A stretch of DNA of 64,000 nucleotides from Planctomycetaceae bacterium UBA6172. GTDB taxonomy: Bacteria; Planctomycetota; Planctomycetia; Pirellulales; Pirellulaceae. The position numbers and the translations under genes are program-made. The notes below the pieces were generated by a model that saw only the letters and a program-made list of their open reading frames with translations, ran no database searches and was not told the origin of the DNA. Shown here one piece after another: positions 45,605 through 54,499 of the stretch (its first letter is position 1; every line of letters begins with the position of its first letter). The stretch lies in the NCBI GenBank assembly GCA_002422955.1, contig DITY01000060.1, forward strand, positions 1 through 64,000, in the 5' to 3' direction.

Positions 45605-46777
45605 TCAGGATTGCGGTGCCTGCGGAATCCCGGCACCGACATCCGCCTCGTCGAGCCCGGATGGGATCACGGCGGAACCGATCAGTCGCTGGAGCAGTTT
45701 GTCGGCGGTAGCGACTCCGCCACGCATGATCTTTTCGGCCCATAAGGCCGCGACGCCGGCGATGTGCGGTGTGGCCATGCTCGTTCCGCTCATGGTCGCC
45801 AGTCCCCCACCGGGGGCTGCCGAGAGGATATCCACGCCCGGTCCGGCGACCTTCGCCCCGGCGTTGGAGAACGTCGCGACACGGAGTGCGTGGCCCGGGT
45901 CATCTGTTCGCTCGACGGCGCCCACGGACAAGAAATCTTCGGTGGCCGCGGGGTAGGCGGTTCCCAGCACGAACGGCGACTGACCGAATCGGTTGCTTTC
46001 GTTGCCCGAGGCGGCCACGACCAGCGCGCTGCGACCAAACGCAGTTCCCGAACGGAGCAAATTCCCGAACTTGTCGAAGAATCGGACATTGTCGATCAAC
46101 ACCCGCATCGCCGTGGACGTCGCCTGCTTCGGGTGGATGCCCCGTGCTTCCAAGCGATCGCGAAAACCGACAAGGTCCATGCCGAGGGACATCGAGATGA
46201 CCTGGGCTTGGTTCTCGATCGCCCAGTTGATGGCGGTGAACAGGGTTCCGGTCGATCCCCCGCCTGGCCCCAGGACTTTGCCGATGATGGCCCGTCTGAC
46301 CCCGGGGGCGACGCCGATGCGAGTTCCTTGGACGGCGCGGCCCAGGATCGTGCCCGCGCAGTGCGTGCCATGACCATGGCTGTCGCTGAAATCTCGCGGA
46401 TCGCCGCTGGTGAAATTTCGCCCGACGATTTCGATACCGCTGAAGGCGGGATGTCGCGCGTCGATTCCGGTATCGAGTACCGCGACCGAGACTCCGCTAC
46501 CGGTGAATGGCGAGGACGCGGCGCCGACTGCGCGGATACCCCAAGCCACACCTGCGGCAGCGGTTGACGCGCCAGGGTTGGCGGTGGCGACCGGCGAAAT
46601 GAGCATCAGCGGCATCGGCTCGGCGGCCCCCAGTACGTTTTCATCCCGCTGCAAGCCGCGCACTTCACCCGGGGGGAGATCCTGAAACAGTGCCTCGATC
46701 TCGCCGCCAATGTCCCGCGTCGCGCTCATGCTCTCGAGCAGGCCGGAATCCTTGCGGCGCAAAATCAGCATTTCCAT
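45605..46777 (-). CDS. Subtilisin-like serine protease (S8) without signal peptide
   Basis: 390 residues. The catalytic triad is Asp102 (AVLDTGID), His136 (SHGHGTHCAGT) and Ser333 (SGTSMATPHIAG); an oxyanion Asn lies in AASGNES. The first 80 residues could be a short prodomain. No export signal is visible, so it may be intracellular or leave the cell by another route. A near-perfect SD (AAGGAGGT) six bases before the ATG at 46777 predicts strong translation, and excludes the upstream in-frame codon. It converges with cysE. Confidence 0.92.
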   Translation of the reverse strand: MEMLILRRKDSGLLESMSATRDIGGEIEALFQDLPPGEVRGLQRDENVLGAAEPMPLMLISPVATANPGASTAAAGVAWGIRAVGAASSPFTGSGVSVAVLDTGIDARHPAFSGIEIVGRNFTSGDPRDFSDSHGHGTHCAGTILGRAVQGTRIGVAPGVRRAIIGKVLGPGGGSTGTLFTAINWAIENQAQVISMSLGMDLVGFRDRLEARGIHPKQATSTAMRVLIDNVRFFDKFGNLLRSGTAFGRSALVVAASGNESNRFGQSPFVLGTAYPAATEDFLSVGAVERTDDPGHALRVATFSNAGAKVAGPGVDILSAAPGGGLATMSGTSMATPHIAGVAALWAEKIMRGGVATADKLLQRLIGSAVIPSGLDEADVGAGIPQAPQS

Positions 46778-46948
46778 CCTGCGACCTCCTTTTTGCAAAA
46801 ATTGTCTTGGCGATGGGATGTTCCGCGACCGACCCGTGCACCCCTGCTGTGGTGCCGCGCCGCTCGACTGATCATTAGTCTCGGGCGCGGCTCGGAAGCT
46901 GTCAAATAATCGGCTTCGACTCCCCGCCGAATTCGCCCGGTGGCGAGG

Positions 46949-47497
46949 TTACCGCGCCGTCGCGGTGGCTTGGTCGTATTCGACCACCTTGACGCCGCGA
47001 CGGCCGCTGGGGAGTTTGGCGGTGACGTTGATTTCGGTGATCGGATAGCGTCCCGGCACCCACCGCTGGTTGCTCTTGGTGGCGAAGATTTGCTGCGGGA
47101 GAACGAGACGCTCACCCGGTCCAATCGGCGATTGGCGGTGCAGGAAGTACTGACCGTTGATGTCGATGGTCAGATTGGGCAAGTCCTGATCGGTCTTGTT
47201 TTCGATCACCAGCACATCGGCCAGGATCGCCCCCTGTCCGCCGATCGCTTCGACCGGTTCCTTGCCGATCACCACGTCGACATCCAGCGTGGCGTCGCGA
47301 GCCTTGCCGAAAAACGTGGCGTAGGCGCTGAGCGTGATCAGAGGGATCAGACAGGTCAGCAGCAGCAGTGTGGTGAGAGCGCGGGGCGATAACCGCAACG
47401 TGGGAGCCACACCCGCCGCATCCGCACCCAGGGCCACGGCGGCACGCCGGGACTCGTCGACGACTCGCGTGGCTGAGTCGTTCGGGTTTTCCGACAT
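46949..47497 (-). CDS. Small membrane protein of the VWA/DUF4175 cluster
   Basis: 182 residues. One membrane helix (LTTLLLLTCLIPLITLSAYATFF, about 49-71) separates a polar N-terminus from a beta-rich outer domain (DVLVIENKTDQDLPNLTIDING, YPITEINVTAKLPSG) that resembles a small Ig-like fold. No family recognised. It lies 130 bases after the second toroid gene on the same strand. The ATG at 47497 is preferred to a TTG at 47524. Confidence 0.65.
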   Translation of the reverse strand: MSENPNDSATRVVDESRRAAVALGADAAGVAPTLRLSPRALTTLLLLTCLIPLITLSAYATFFGKARDATLDVDVVIGKEPVEAIGGQGAILADVLVIENKTDQDLPNLTIDINGQYFLHRQSPIGPGERLVLPQQIFATKSNQRWVPGRYPITEINVTAKLPSGRRGVKVVEYDQATATAR

Positions 47498-47627
47498 CGG
47501 TTCGGACGGGGTTGGGGAATTCAAGGGCGAACTCTTTCAAGCGAACGGACGAATCGTGGGCGGCAATCTCCCATCCGAACCGGCAGACCGGCGAGCTCAC
47601 GCTATCCGCGATCGGCGGTTCTGTCCA

Positions 47628-48788
47628 TCAACGTTGATAGATCGGCAGGAAATGATAGGTGACGCTCAAGCTGAGGACCGACAACGCGGTCGCGTAGGCC
47701 GACCCATAATTGCGTTCCTCCCCGCGCGTGCTGGTCCAAGAACCGTCCGCATTTTGTTCCGCCAACAGCAATTGACTGACGATCCGTGCCGCCTCCTCGC
47801 CGTGCCGCCCGCCCCGCTGGTGCATGGCTTGTGCGTAGTAGTAGGTGCCGTAATAGAAGAATCGCTCGTCCAATTTGGGAGGGTTTTGCAAAAGCCAATC
47901 GGCGGCCGAGTGAGCCATTGGCGAATCGTAGCGTCCGCAGACCTGCATCGCCAACAATCCCGCGGCGGTCATCGCGAACGTCGGCCGGCTTTGGCCTGGC
48001 GTGTAGCTGAACCCCGCCAGCGCTTCCCGCGGTTTGCCGTCGGCATTGAGTGGTGAGGTGAAGGACATTTCCAAATACTTGACCGCCTGATCGATCGCTT
48101 CGCTGGTGATCGCCAGCCCTTCATTCTTCGCCGATCGGAGCGCCATCAATTGCCAAACCGAAACCGAGAGGTCCGAATCGGTCGACTCCGGTGTGTATCG
48201 CCAGCCGCCCTGGTTGTTGGGCGCCTTGCGGACGCTCTGCGCCGATAGGATCAGGCGGATCGCCGGTTCGAGCGCCTCGCGGATGTGAATGTCCTGTTGC
48301 TCGTTCGCTCCCATACCCGCCATCTCGGTCAACATCAGCGTGGTGATGCCGTGGCCGTACATCCGCGAACCGTCAGCCCGTCCGAAATAGCCTTGCGGAT
48401 CTTGTCGGGGCGGTCGGACCGTCGCCCCCGGTTGGACGACGAAATCGAGGGCGCGTCGCATCGCGATCGATTCTTCGCTCGGATCGGCCGGCAGGATGCC
48501 GATGCTGGCCATCGCCATGATCGCCAGCGACGTCATCGAGGTGTCGTGTCCCCGATCGTGGATCGAACCATCCTTGTGCTGCAGCGACAGCAAGTGCCGC
48601 ACCCCGCTCTGCGCCGCGCGCCGCACCGCTTGTTCGTCGGGGGCCGTGACCTTGGCGGGAGTGACCGCATCCTGGGCGTTCAGGAGTTGACCCCAACTCA
48701 AGATCACACAGGCGACCGTGGTCAGGACGGCGACTCGAAAACCATCGCTGGGGTGGGCGAACGCATTCACGGTCTGGCGTGTGATCAT
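47628..48788 (-). CDS. Secreted alpha/alpha-toroid (prenyltransferase/squalene-cyclase repeat) protein
   Basis: 386 residues. A signal peptide or anchor precedes residue 45 (FRVAVLTTVACVILSW). Toroid repeats follow: GVRHLLSLQHKDGSIHDRG, ALDFVVQPGA, NQGGWRYTPEST and LLLAEQNADGSW. The position of the catalytic DXDD of squalene-hopene cyclases reads DSDLSVSVW, so enzyme activity is doubtful. The end, LSVTYHFLPIYQR, closely resembles the end of the TonB-like toroid protein of 18344-21124. Its ATG overlaps the stop of the giant coiled-coil gene (ATGA), so the two are translated together. Confidence 0.85.
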   Translation of the reverse strand: MITRQTVNAFAHPSDGFRVAVLTTVACVILSWGQLLNAQDAVTPAKVTAPDEQAVRRAAQSGVRHLLSLQHKDGSIHDRGHDTSMTSLAIMAMASIGILPADPSEESIAMRRALDFVVQPGATVRPPRQDPQGYFGRADGSRMYGHGITTLMLTEMAGMGANEQQDIHIREALEPAIRLILSAQSVRKAPNNQGGWRYTPESTDSDLSVSVWQLMALRSAKNEGLAITSEAIDQAVKYLEMSFTSPLNADGKPREALAGFSYTPGQSRPTFAMTAAGLLAMQVCGRYDSPMAHSAADWLLQNPPKLDERFFYYGTYYYAQAMHQRGGRHGEEAARIVSQLLLAEQNADGSWTSTRGEERNYGSAYATALSVLSLSVTYHFLPIYQR

Positions 48789-51700
48789 GGTTGACGACCC
48801 TGCTCGGCGATCGCGCGGAAATAGGCTTCGATCTGACGCCGGTATTCGGGCGAAACCTCGATCCGTCGCTGGACGCTCGTGTCCTCGCTTTCGAGCTGTC
48901 GGAGTCGGCCCCAATCGCCGGCGCCGCGCGGGTTGACTTCGCCGAGCCGGAACGAAGCGGGGTCATTGCCGAGGCTGCCCATGCCGGATCGCGAGGAGGC
49001 GGCATTGCCCGCCTCGCCCGCGGCCGAATCGCTGGCGCCTGCGGCATTCTCACCCTGCGGTCCGGGTGAGGATGGGTCACCCGCGGACGGGTCTCCCGGC
49101 AGCGTGCGGTTCATCGCCATTTGCTGCATCTGGCGCCGCGCCGCGGATGCCAAAGTGGGTGATGACGGTTGCTGGCCAGCGGCCTGTGAGCCGGCCCCGG
49201 CTTGTTGCGACTGGGATCCGGAGGTCGCTTGGCCCTGATTGTTGTTTTGGGCGGCGGGGTCGGTATCGCTGTTGGGTTGTCCCGGCTGACCGGCCTGTTG
49301 GGCTTGGTCGTCCGCCCCCGGCTGTTGGCTCGGTTGCGGCTCGCCCGTTTGTCCGCGGCGGGACTGCGTGAGCGACCGGTCGAGTTCGTCAAGCGTGCGG
49401 GCAAGTTGATTGGCCGAGTTCCCGGACGGGTCGGAAGTGTCGCCGTCAGACTCGGTGGGGGAGGTTTCGGCCATTTGGGCGAGTTGCCGGGCGAGGGCTT
49501 GAGCTTGATCCGAGATCGCCTGCTCGGCTTCGCCCAGTTGGCGCGCCGCCGCATCGGCGGGGGCGGCGAAGTCGGGTTGGGATTCCGCGACGCGGGCGGC
49601 TTGGGCGAGCGCTTCGGTGGCCGCGGAGACCGGTTGCTCCGCCACCTCGGCGACGGACTGGGCGACCGCGGCGATCGGCTTGGCGCTATCGGTATCCTGC
49701 AGGCGTTCCAAGTGACGCGCCGCGCGTTGCAGGTTCTCCGCGGCTCGCCCGACTTCACTTTGGACTTCGGCTTGGGTAAGTTCGGCAGCAGCGAGCGGTG
49801 CCGATTCGCCTCGCACGGGCGGCGTCGCCGCCACCCGAGTCACAGCTTCGCCGAGCATGTCGAGTTGACTCGCCAACTCGGTCGCCGCTTGCCGGAGCAT
49901 CGATTCGGCCAGCTCTCCCGCAGGTCGTGCGCTGTCCAAGGGGGGCAGCGGCGTGCGGCCGATCTCCGCCAGGTTGTCCCGCGCCTGGTCAGCCACTTGA
50001 CGCCGCCGCTGCAACTCTTCGGCGGCCAGCGTTTCTCGGAGCCGATCGGTTTCGACTTTGGCCGCCGCCAGATCCTTTCGCCGTTGGTGTCCGACGTCAT
50101 CGGGCTTGGCATCGAGTTGCTTTTGCGCTTCCGCGAGCTGCCGCTGGGATTGCTGGGATTGTCCCGCGGCATTGCGGGCGATTTGTTCGGATTGGCCGAC
50201 CGCTTGGTTGGCACGATTCTGCGAGTTGCGCACCGCGCCGGCGAGCGTGTCGCGCGCTTGACGTTGCAGATTCTGCATGTCCCGCTGCTCGGCCTTTTGC
50301 GGGTCACCCGGGATGGCCGCCGTGGGGTCTTGTCGCAGTGCACCGGTTGCTTGGGCGACGTCGTCGAAGGTTTTGGCCGCCGCTTCCAGGCCGGCGCGGA
50401 GAGCCTCGGCGGTCCGTTTCAAGTCCTGTAGCAACTCCTGGTCGGCCGCGCCGATGGTCGAGGCGGCTTGCGTGGCTTGTTGCAGCTTTTCGATCGAAGC
50501 TTCGACGCTTTGCCGATTTTGCTCGGCCGTCTGGGCCAAGTTTTCGGGCAACGTTTTCGCGTTCAATTTGGTGGCGGCCTGCCGAGCGGTGTGCAGACGC
50601 GAACGCTGCACCGCGGTGGCCTGATCGACGGCTTGGCGAATCGCGTCTTCCAAGCGTCGCTTCTCGTCGAGCATGCGTGGGTCCTGGCGTTCCAGCGCCA
50701 GTTGCAGGTCCCGTTCCCGCTGCGCCTGCTGCTCCAGGGATTGCTGGGCATCGCGGATCGAACGCTGTGCGATCCGCTGAAGTTCCTGACGCATCAGTTC
50801 GTTTTGCCTCAACTCCTGAGCGAGTTGGTCGAGCATCTCCTTGGGATCGGATTGCAGGGCATCAGCCAACATTTGGCTACGGGCAAACTCCTGGTCGAGC
50901 TGTTCCTGCAATTCGAGGTCCTGTTCCAGTTGAGCCAGCGGCGATTCGCCGGCGGCTTGCTCGCGGTTGCGATTCTCGTAGTGGCTAGCGATCTGTTCCA
51001 GCGTCTCGGCGGCTTCGGCGAGCGGATCGGCAGCGGATCGGATCGCCGCCTCGGTCGCCCGAGGATCGCCCTGCTCGGCTTGAGTCACCGCCTGCTGGGT
51101 CGCTTGTGCGGCGGCCTCCATCCGCATTTCGATCGCTCGCGACGCGACATCGGCCTCGCGGGCCCGTGTCAAACCCGCGGGGGTCGTCAGGTCCTGGGTG
51201 TTGGCTTCGTCGATCAAAGCCTGTCGCAGGGTTTCGGCTTGGGCCTGGACCTCTTCGCGGAGGCGATCGAGTTGCTGGGCAGCGGCCCTCGGTTCCGGTG
51301 TCTCGGGCTTCCGCGCCGTCTCCTCAGCACGGCGGGCCGAATCGGCGGTGTCGCGAGCCAATTCGCCCAAATTGGGGAGATACGCTTCCAATCGTCGACG
51401 GGCTTCGGCGAAGAGGGGGACGAGTGATTCGCCGATGCTGGCCAACTCGACGTGCTGAGCATCCAGGTCATCGGCCAGGGAGACGGCCGGTATCTGCTGG
51501 TATCGCCGGGCCGTGATCGCGGCCGAGATCCGTGACAGCTCGCGGTTGTGAACCTGCTCATGAACGGGGCGGCGGATCTCCCAGCTGATCCCGGAACGGT
51601 CCATCGCGGTAAGCGCTTGGCTGAGGCCACGCTGGATCCGATCCCAATGCTGGGGCGCGTCCAGGCGGGCGGATGCCGTGTCGATGTCCCAGCGTTCGGC

Positions 51701-54496
51701 ATCCGCCAGGTTGCGGAGCTCCATCAGCCACTGGTTCCAGAGATGGGCCGATTCGAGTTGTTGGAACGCGTTGCTGATGTCATCCAGCACCTGCGGCAAA
51801 GTCCGTTGCTCAGGAGGCGTGAACTCATCGCCCCGGATCGTCTCGAGGACTCGCCGCATCAGGCGAACGTCGCTGACGTAGCGACGGTCGGCCTCGGGGC
51901 GGCGGAGGTTCGATTCGGCGTCGTGATCGAGTTGTTCGCCGACCGCGGTCAACCGGGCCGCGATCGCTTCGCTCACGGGCCATCCTGCCGGCTTGGCATC
52001 GCCAGTGGGCGTGGGCGGCGGGCTGGCGACGGCCTCGCGGCGTACGCCCTGAATGGCCGGCGAGGAGAGCCCGAACAGTTCGTGCAGCCGACTTTGCGAC
52101 TCGATCAGCAGCGACGGCAGACGGCCGTCGAGCATGCCGTAACGCTTGCGACTCGCGATGTCCGTGGCCAAATCGTTCGTCATCGCGCGGACCCGCGCCT
52201 CGCCGATTTCGGGCGCGGCGTGATCCTCCAGACGTTGCAACCAACCGTCGATCCAGCGTCGCAGTTGCTCGTTGTGGTTGCGGGTGGAGTCGGGGATTTT
52301 GTCCTGCAATTCGTCGATCAAGGCGGTGATCTCGACGAATTGCTGCGCGGTGACACGATGATGACGCGCGAACGATTCCCACAGGATGCCGGAGTCGGGG
52401 TCGACCAATGGGCGGAGCGATCGATCCATCCGGTCCAAATCGTCGGCCAGCGTCACGCACAGGCGGTGAGCGGTAGCCAGTCGTGCGGCGTTGCTGATTG
52501 CGGTCGCCGATTGGAGCGTCTCGCGAAGCCAATCGCCGGGCTCGCGAGACGTCGCCGCCGCGTGGGCCGAGTCCGCCGCGATCCTGCTAACGCCGCGGCC
52601 GATGATCTCCAATTCGCCCGCCTCGCCATCGTGCAAAACCTTGCCGGTTAGGGCTTTGACGCGGTCGAGGACCTGCTTGGTCTGCTCCGCAAGCGGCTTC
52701 TTCTCCTCCTCGACCGGGGACGGATCGGCGGCCGGCGATGCCTGGGCCGTGGGGGCTGGCGGTTCGAGCCCCAGGCGTTCGAGTTCATGCCGCGCCGCAG
52801 CCGTCCAAATGGTCAGGTCGTCGGCGAGCGTGACCCAGCCTTGCAGGTTGGCCAGTCGCCGGGCGTCGAGCGCTTGGTCGCTGATCAGAAACTCGCGCAC
52901 CAGCGATTCGCCGCGCTGCCCCTTGCGGTCGATCGCCACCGTGCGGGTACGGACCAGGTCGCCAGGGCTGAGGGGCGCAGCCTCGCTGCTCAAGGGCTCT
53001 AAATCCCAAACCCAGCCATGCGTGGCGGCAAAGTCAGCGGACGAATCCGGTGCCGCCGGTTGAGCGAGGTCCCGTACCCAAGGCCCCTGGTTGATCGCGG
53101 TCTCTTGGAAGAACTCCTCGATCGGCATCTCATCTTCGGTGGCCGCCGCAAGCTGAAGCGACGCCCGCGAAGGGACCAATCGCTTCGCCAGTAAATTTGA
53201 CGGTTCGGCGGCGCTCGGTGCCGCGACCTCTGCTCCTGGTCGCGATTCGATCCAAGCGACCTGCGGAGGCGAGTCGGCGACGGCAACCACCTGGTACTGC
53301 GGACTCAACGAATTGTCGAAGCCGGTTTGGGCATCGCGGGCCACCACCTGATAGCGGTCATCCCGTTCGATTTTCAGGTCGACCCGCCACTGAGTCCCCT
53401 CGCCGGCCATTGGGACTCGAACGTCGCCGTCGATCAGCCGTAACTCCGCGTCGACGACCGGGGCGGCAAACGTCGCGGTCAGCGACACGACGCTGTCGCG
53501 GAGCGTCTTCAAATTCCCTTCCGTGGTCGTGACGGTTTCGGCGGGTAGACGCGAGTAAGCTGGCGGCGTCACCCGAAATTCGAAGCCGACGACTTGGGGG
53601 CGTGATTTGGGATCCAGCTGATGCCAGGCCGTGACGCCATCACCGGCCAAGACGCGGTACCGCAGCGGCGATTCCGCGATGGGTAGCTGGCAAACCAAGA
53701 GTGCGACCGAGTCGTTTGCGGCCGTTTCAGATATAGCTGGGGACTCGTCCAGCGGCTGCATTTCGATCTCACCGCGTTGGCCTGCCTCCGATTCCCATTG
53801 CAAGTTTCCCGACGCCACCGGGCGTCCCGAGGTGGCAACCCGAACCGCGGTCCATTCGTTAGCCGGCACGGACGTCGACGCGGGACTCGGTTGCAGGATC
53901 TCAATCTTGGTCCGGGAGACACGATCCAGATCGATTCCGGGAATGATCGCGCGGGCCAACCGGGTACCGTAGCGCAAGTCGGGAATCAACATCAACGAGG
54001 CTGCCCCCAGGAAGAGGCAGGCCGCGATCGCCAGCGGACGTTTGAGCAACTTCACCGGGAGCAACTCGCGGATCTCGACGCGACCTAGGCGGTTGGCTAC
54101 GTCGCGTTGGGCGGCGTCGATGAAGGCCTTCGAGCCGACTACCGAGCCGCGGGCCGAGGCGGTCGCCAACTCGACGGCCGATAACAAGCGATCCCGCATC
54201 TCGGGACGAGCGCCCTCGACCGCTAACGCCGCGCGACGCAGCGGCGATTGGCCGTGCCAGCGGGACAGGCTCAGACCGACGAAGACCGCGATCGACACCG
54301 CGTGCGCCGACAGCGTCAGCAGGGATCGCGGGCCTCGCTCCAGCACCCACACCGCGTCGATCACGACCAGGCTTAGGATCGCGACGATCCAACAGGCTAG
54401 CGCCACCAGCGCGGCGCGAAACCCTATCAATCGCTGCTGCCGCCGCGCGAAGCGGTTCAGCCGCTCATCGATTACCGGGTCGATGGTGATGCTCAT
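48785..54496 (-). CDS. Giant DUF4175-like membrane protein with long Gln/Ala-rich coiled coil
   Basis: 1903 residues. Three membrane helices lie at about 25-47, 60-77 and 152-170. A beta-rich domain follows (about 180-400), and then a very long coiled-coil region (about 550-1750) rich in Gln, Ala, Glu and Arg. A Gln/Pro/Gly low-complexity tail ends RQIEAYFRAIAEQG. The layout matches DUF4175-type proteins, which accompany VWA/BatA-type genes in planctomycetes. A scaffold spanning the envelope is plausible; activity is unknown. It starts three bases after the VWA gene's stop and overlaps the toroid gene by four bases. Confidence 0.85.
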   Translation of the reverse strand: MSITIDPVIDERLNRFARRQQRLIGFRAALVALACWIVAILSLVVIDAVWVLERGPRSLLTLSAHAVSIAVFVGLSLSRWHGQSPLRRAALAVEGARPEMRDRLLSAVELATASARGSVVGSKAFIDAAQRDVANRLGRVEIRELLPVKLLKRPLAIAACLFLGAASLMLIPDLRYGTRLARAIIPGIDLDRVSRTKIEILQPSPASTSVPANEWTAVRVATSGRPVASGNLQWESEAGQRGEIEMQPLDESPAISETAANDSVALLVCQLPIAESPLRYRVLAGDGVTAWHQLDPKSRPQVVGFEFRVTPPAYSRLPAETVTTTEGNLKTLRDSVVSLTATFAAPVVDAELRLIDGDVRVPMAGEGTQWRVDLKIERDDRYQVVARDAQTGFDNSLSPQYQVVAVADSPPQVAWIESRPGAEVAAPSAAEPSNLLAKRLVPSRASLQLAAATEDEMPIEEFFQETAINQGPWVRDLAQPAAPDSSADFAATHGWVWDLEPLSSEAAPLSPGDLVRTRTVAIDRKGQRGESLVREFLISDQALDARRLANLQGWVTLADDLTIWTAAARHELERLGLEPPAPTAQASPAADPSPVEEEKKPLAEQTKQVLDRVKALTGKVLHDGEAGELEIIGRGVSRIAADSAHAAATSREPGDWLRETLQSATAISNAARLATAHRLCVTLADDLDRMDRSLRPLVDPDSGILWESFARHHRVTAQQFVEITALIDELQDKIPDSTRNHNEQLRRWIDGWLQRLEDHAAPEIGEARVRAMTNDLATDIASRKRYGMLDGRLPSLLIESQSRLHELFGLSSPAIQGVRREAVASPPPTPTGDAKPAGWPVSEAIAARLTAVGEQLDHDAESNLRRPEADRRYVSDVRLMRRVLETIRGDEFTPPEQRTLPQVLDDISNAFQQLESAHLWNQWLMELRNLADAERWDIDTASARLDAPQHWDRIQRGLSQALTAMDRSGISWEIRRPVHEQVHNRELSRISAAITARRYQQIPAVSLADDLDAQHVELASIGESLVPLFAEARRRLEAYLPNLGELARDTADSARRAEETARKPETPEPRAAAQQLDRLREEVQAQAETLRQALIDEANTQDLTTPAGLTRAREADVASRAIEMRMEAAAQATQQAVTQAEQGDPRATEAAIRSAADPLAEAAETLEQIASHYENRNREQAAGESPLAQLEQDLELQEQLDQEFARSQMLADALQSDPKEMLDQLAQELRQNELMRQELQRIAQRSIRDAQQSLEQQAQRERDLQLALERQDPRMLDEKRRLEDAIRQAVDQATAVQRSRLHTARQAATKLNAKTLPENLAQTAEQNRQSVEASIEKLQQATQAASTIGAADQELLQDLKRTAEALRAGLEAAAKTFDDVAQATGALRQDPTAAIPGDPQKAEQRDMQNLQRQARDTLAGAVRNSQNRANQAVGQSEQIARNAAGQSQQSQRQLAEAQKQLDAKPDDVGHQRRKDLAAAKVETDRLRETLAAEELQRRRQVADQARDNLAEIGRTPLPPLDSARPAGELAESMLRQAATELASQLDMLGEAVTRVAATPPVRGESAPLAAAELTQAEVQSEVGRAAENLQRAARHLERLQDTDSAKPIAAVAQSVAEVAEQPVSAATEALAQAARVAESQPDFAAPADAAARQLGEAEQAISDQAQALARQLAQMAETSPTESDGDTSDPSGNSANQLARTLDELDRSLTQSRRGQTGEPQPSQQPGADDQAQQAGQPGQPNSDTDPAAQNNNQGQATSGSQSQQAGAGSQAAGQQPSSPTLASAARRQMQQMAMNRTLPGDPSAGDPSSPGPQGENAAGASDSAAGEAGNAASSRSGMGSLGNDPASFRLGEVNPRGAGDWGRLRQLESEDTSVQRRIEVSPEYRRQIEAYFRAIAEQGRQP

Positions 54497-54499
54497 GAT

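Noticed and set aside
47628..48788. Active squalene-hopene cyclase or prenyltransferase
   Set aside because: The fold repeats are present but the catalytic DXDD site reads DSDLSVSVW, and no hopanoid pathway gene is adjacent.
49202..50431. 409-codon frame on the plus strand
   Set aside because: It is antisense to the coiled-coil part of the giant DUF4175-like gene. Long antisense frames are expected from its GC-rich repetitive codons.
51548..52651. 367-codon frame on the plus strand
   Set aside because: Antisense to the same giant gene and without recognisable motifs.
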